Positions 62,820-64,000 of a DNA stretch of 64,000 bases are shown here, piece by piece. Below the pieces are notes generated by a model. That model saw only the letters and a list, made by a program, of their open reading frames with translations. It did not search any database and had not been told where the DNA came from. The DNA comes from Ehretia macrophylla. Lineage: Eukaryota; Streptophyta; Magnoliopsida; Boraginales; Ehretiaceae. The DNA is taken from contig CM075764.1 of NCBI GenBank assembly GCA_037974665.1, positions 114,080,325 to 114,144,324 of the forward strand. Direction: 5' to 3'. The stretch's first letter is position 1, and each line of letters begins with the position of its first letter. The position numbers and the translations under genes were made by a program.

Positions 62820-63357
62820 GTCATATTGAGGACGCAAATCCCTTATGTGTTGGCGGTTGACAGCCCCAGCCCAGAGAAATAGCCCATTCAAAAAGCTCAA
62901 TGGGCTTAACGACAACCCATCCGCTTTAACAACACAGCACCCTTGCAAGACTTGATATTGACGCGTTGTAGGGCCCTTTAATGTCCCGCGAGTTAGTTTC
63001 TCGTAAATTTTGCGACTCACGACGAATGATCCGAGATGAAAAAATAGCATAAAATGAAGAAAAGTGGCCCAAAATTGATGAAAACGTTAGATTTAAAGTA
63101 GACTTGCTGTCCCCGTTGTAGAGCTCTCGGAGAGCTTTCCAACGGTATGTTGTGCGCCGCGTAACTCCTTACGAATCAAAAGTAATGGGCACCGGAGCGA
63201 CAGAGACCAGGTCACAGACCCTAAGCCCTAGGTTTGCGGGCCCAGCCTCCACATGAAGTGAAGTTGTCTTGCCCAAGGTGCCATGGGATTCAGTAATAGA
63301 AATGTGATGGATAAAGCTTCTTTGCAAGGCTAACCGGGGCAAAAAAAATTGAAAAGC

Positions 63358-63476
63358 GGGGTACAACACGAGGACTTCCCAGGGGGTCACCCATCCTACT
63401 ACTACTCCCGCCCAAGCACGCTTAACTTCGGAGCTCTAATGGGATCCGGTGCATTACTGCTGGTATGATCGTACAT
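63358..63476 (-). rRNA. 5S rRNA copy 14
   Basis: 5' ATGTACGATCATACC, A box canonical, intermediate element GGCGGGAG, C box canonical. Confidence 0.83.
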
Positions 63477-63853
63477 GTCATATTGAGGTCGCAAATCCCT
63501 TATGTGTTGACGGTTCACAGTCCCAGCACAGAGAGATGCCCATTCAAAAGGCCTAATGGGCTTAACGATAACCCATCCGCTTCAACAACACAGCATCCTC
63601 GCAAGACGTGATATCGACGCGTTGTAGGCCCTCTAATATCCCGCGAGTTAGGTTGTCATCCTTTTCGCTGCTCATGACGTGCGATCCGGGATGGAAAAAT
63701 AGCCAAAAAAGATGAAAAGTGGCCCAAAATAGATGAAAATGCTCGATTTTAGGCTTCAAAAATATGTGTAGACGAGCAGGCTTGCTGCCCCCGATGTAGA
63801 GCTCTCGGGGAGCTTTTCAACGGTTTGCTGTGCACCGCGTAACTCCTTACGGA

Positions 63854-64000
63854 TAGTTTCAGAGCCCAAAATCTAACATTTTCATCCATTTTGGGCCAAT
63901 GTTCTTCGTTTTGCGGTATTTTTCCATCCCGGATCGTACGTCGTGAGTTGCGAGAAGGACGACAACCAAACTCACTGGACATTAGAGGGCCCTACAATGC
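63854..64000 (+). repeat. inverted start of a plus-oriented 5S spacer
   Basis: At ~63854 minus-strand spacer (CTCCTTACGGAT) meets plus-strand spacer (TTTCAGAGCCCAAAATC). The plus part reaches GGACATTAGAGGGCCCTAC, which occurs only in gene-bearing units, so a plus-oriented 5S unit probably continues beyond the window. Confidence 0.85.

Larger units (their letters stand above)
51670..63853 (-). repeat. 5S rDNA tandem array, minus strand, ~681-bp units
   Basis: Fourteen 5S copies start every 657-682 bp, except one 810-bp interval (spacer duplication) and the interval containing solo LTR E. Each unit, read on the minus strand, has a 119-bp gene followed by CCCCTTTTCAATTTTTTT (pol III terminator type), then ~341 bp of satellite-homologous spacer, then ~175 bp of unit-specific spacer before the next gene. 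Upstream of each gene GGGATTTGCGCCCTCAACATGAC gives C at -1, GC near -14 and ATAA near -27, as in plant 5S promoters. Confidence 0.95.

Noticed and set aside
51938-63476. Cassandra-type TRIM elements, which carry 5S sequence in their LTRs
   Set aside because: The 5S copies sit in regular ~681-bp units with pol III terminators and no primer-binding site or polypurine tract beside them. This is an rDNA array, not a retroelement.

Overview
This is plant nuclear heterochromatin. The evidence is plant-type 5S rRNA sequences, a chromodomain Ty3/gypsy retrotransposon, primer-binding sites matching initiator tRNA-Met, and long tandem arrays. I see no ordinary host protein gene. It looks like a flowering plant, but I cannot name the species. 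Nearly all open frames are satellite or LTR artefacts; the only recognisable protein-coding sequence is the decayed gag-pol of one retrotransposon.

Layout. (1) 1-8782: satellite array on the plus strand, ~341-bp monomers. (2) 8783-29797: a minus-strand chromovirus (element B) with ~3.6-kb LTRs and broken gag, protease, RT-RNase H and integrase-chromodomain. It is flanked by satellite. Its 5' LTR is split at 20248-29028 by a second, gene-less LTR element (LARD type) with a perfect AACTC target duplication. (3) 29798-38659: the same plus-strand satellite resumes. (4) 38660-51669: element D, plus strand, non-autonomous, related to B. Its first ~545 bp are missing, and element C (39048-42045) is inserted in its 5' LTR. 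(5) 51670-63853: a 5S rDNA array on the minus strand, ~681-bp units, 14 gene copies, interrupted at 57675-60151 by a solo LTR (E). (6) 63854-64000: the array flips back to plus.

Main result. The satellite and the 5S unit are the same sequence. The ~341-bp satellite monomer equals the 5S unit minus one contiguous ~338-bp block that holds the gene and its flanks. Every monomer I inspected carries the same junction, so the satellite descends from one deletion in a 5S intergenic spacer and was then amplified. Most 5S copies here carry changes in the internal promoter; copy 10 (60675-60793) is closest to canonical.

Second result. The five LTR families share almost no overall sequence, but several keep a ~200-300-nt cassette of short hairpins with conserved loops and changing, still-pairing stems. 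There is another hairpin before a splice-acceptor-like site and, in three families, an acidic reading frame after it. A further hairpin next to the polypurine tract also covaries. This suggests a conserved structured RNA leader, perhaps for packaging or splicing control. It is inferred by eye and needs folding and covariation tests.

Nesting gives relative ages: the satellite precedes B, B precedes the LARD; D precedes C; the 5S array precedes E.
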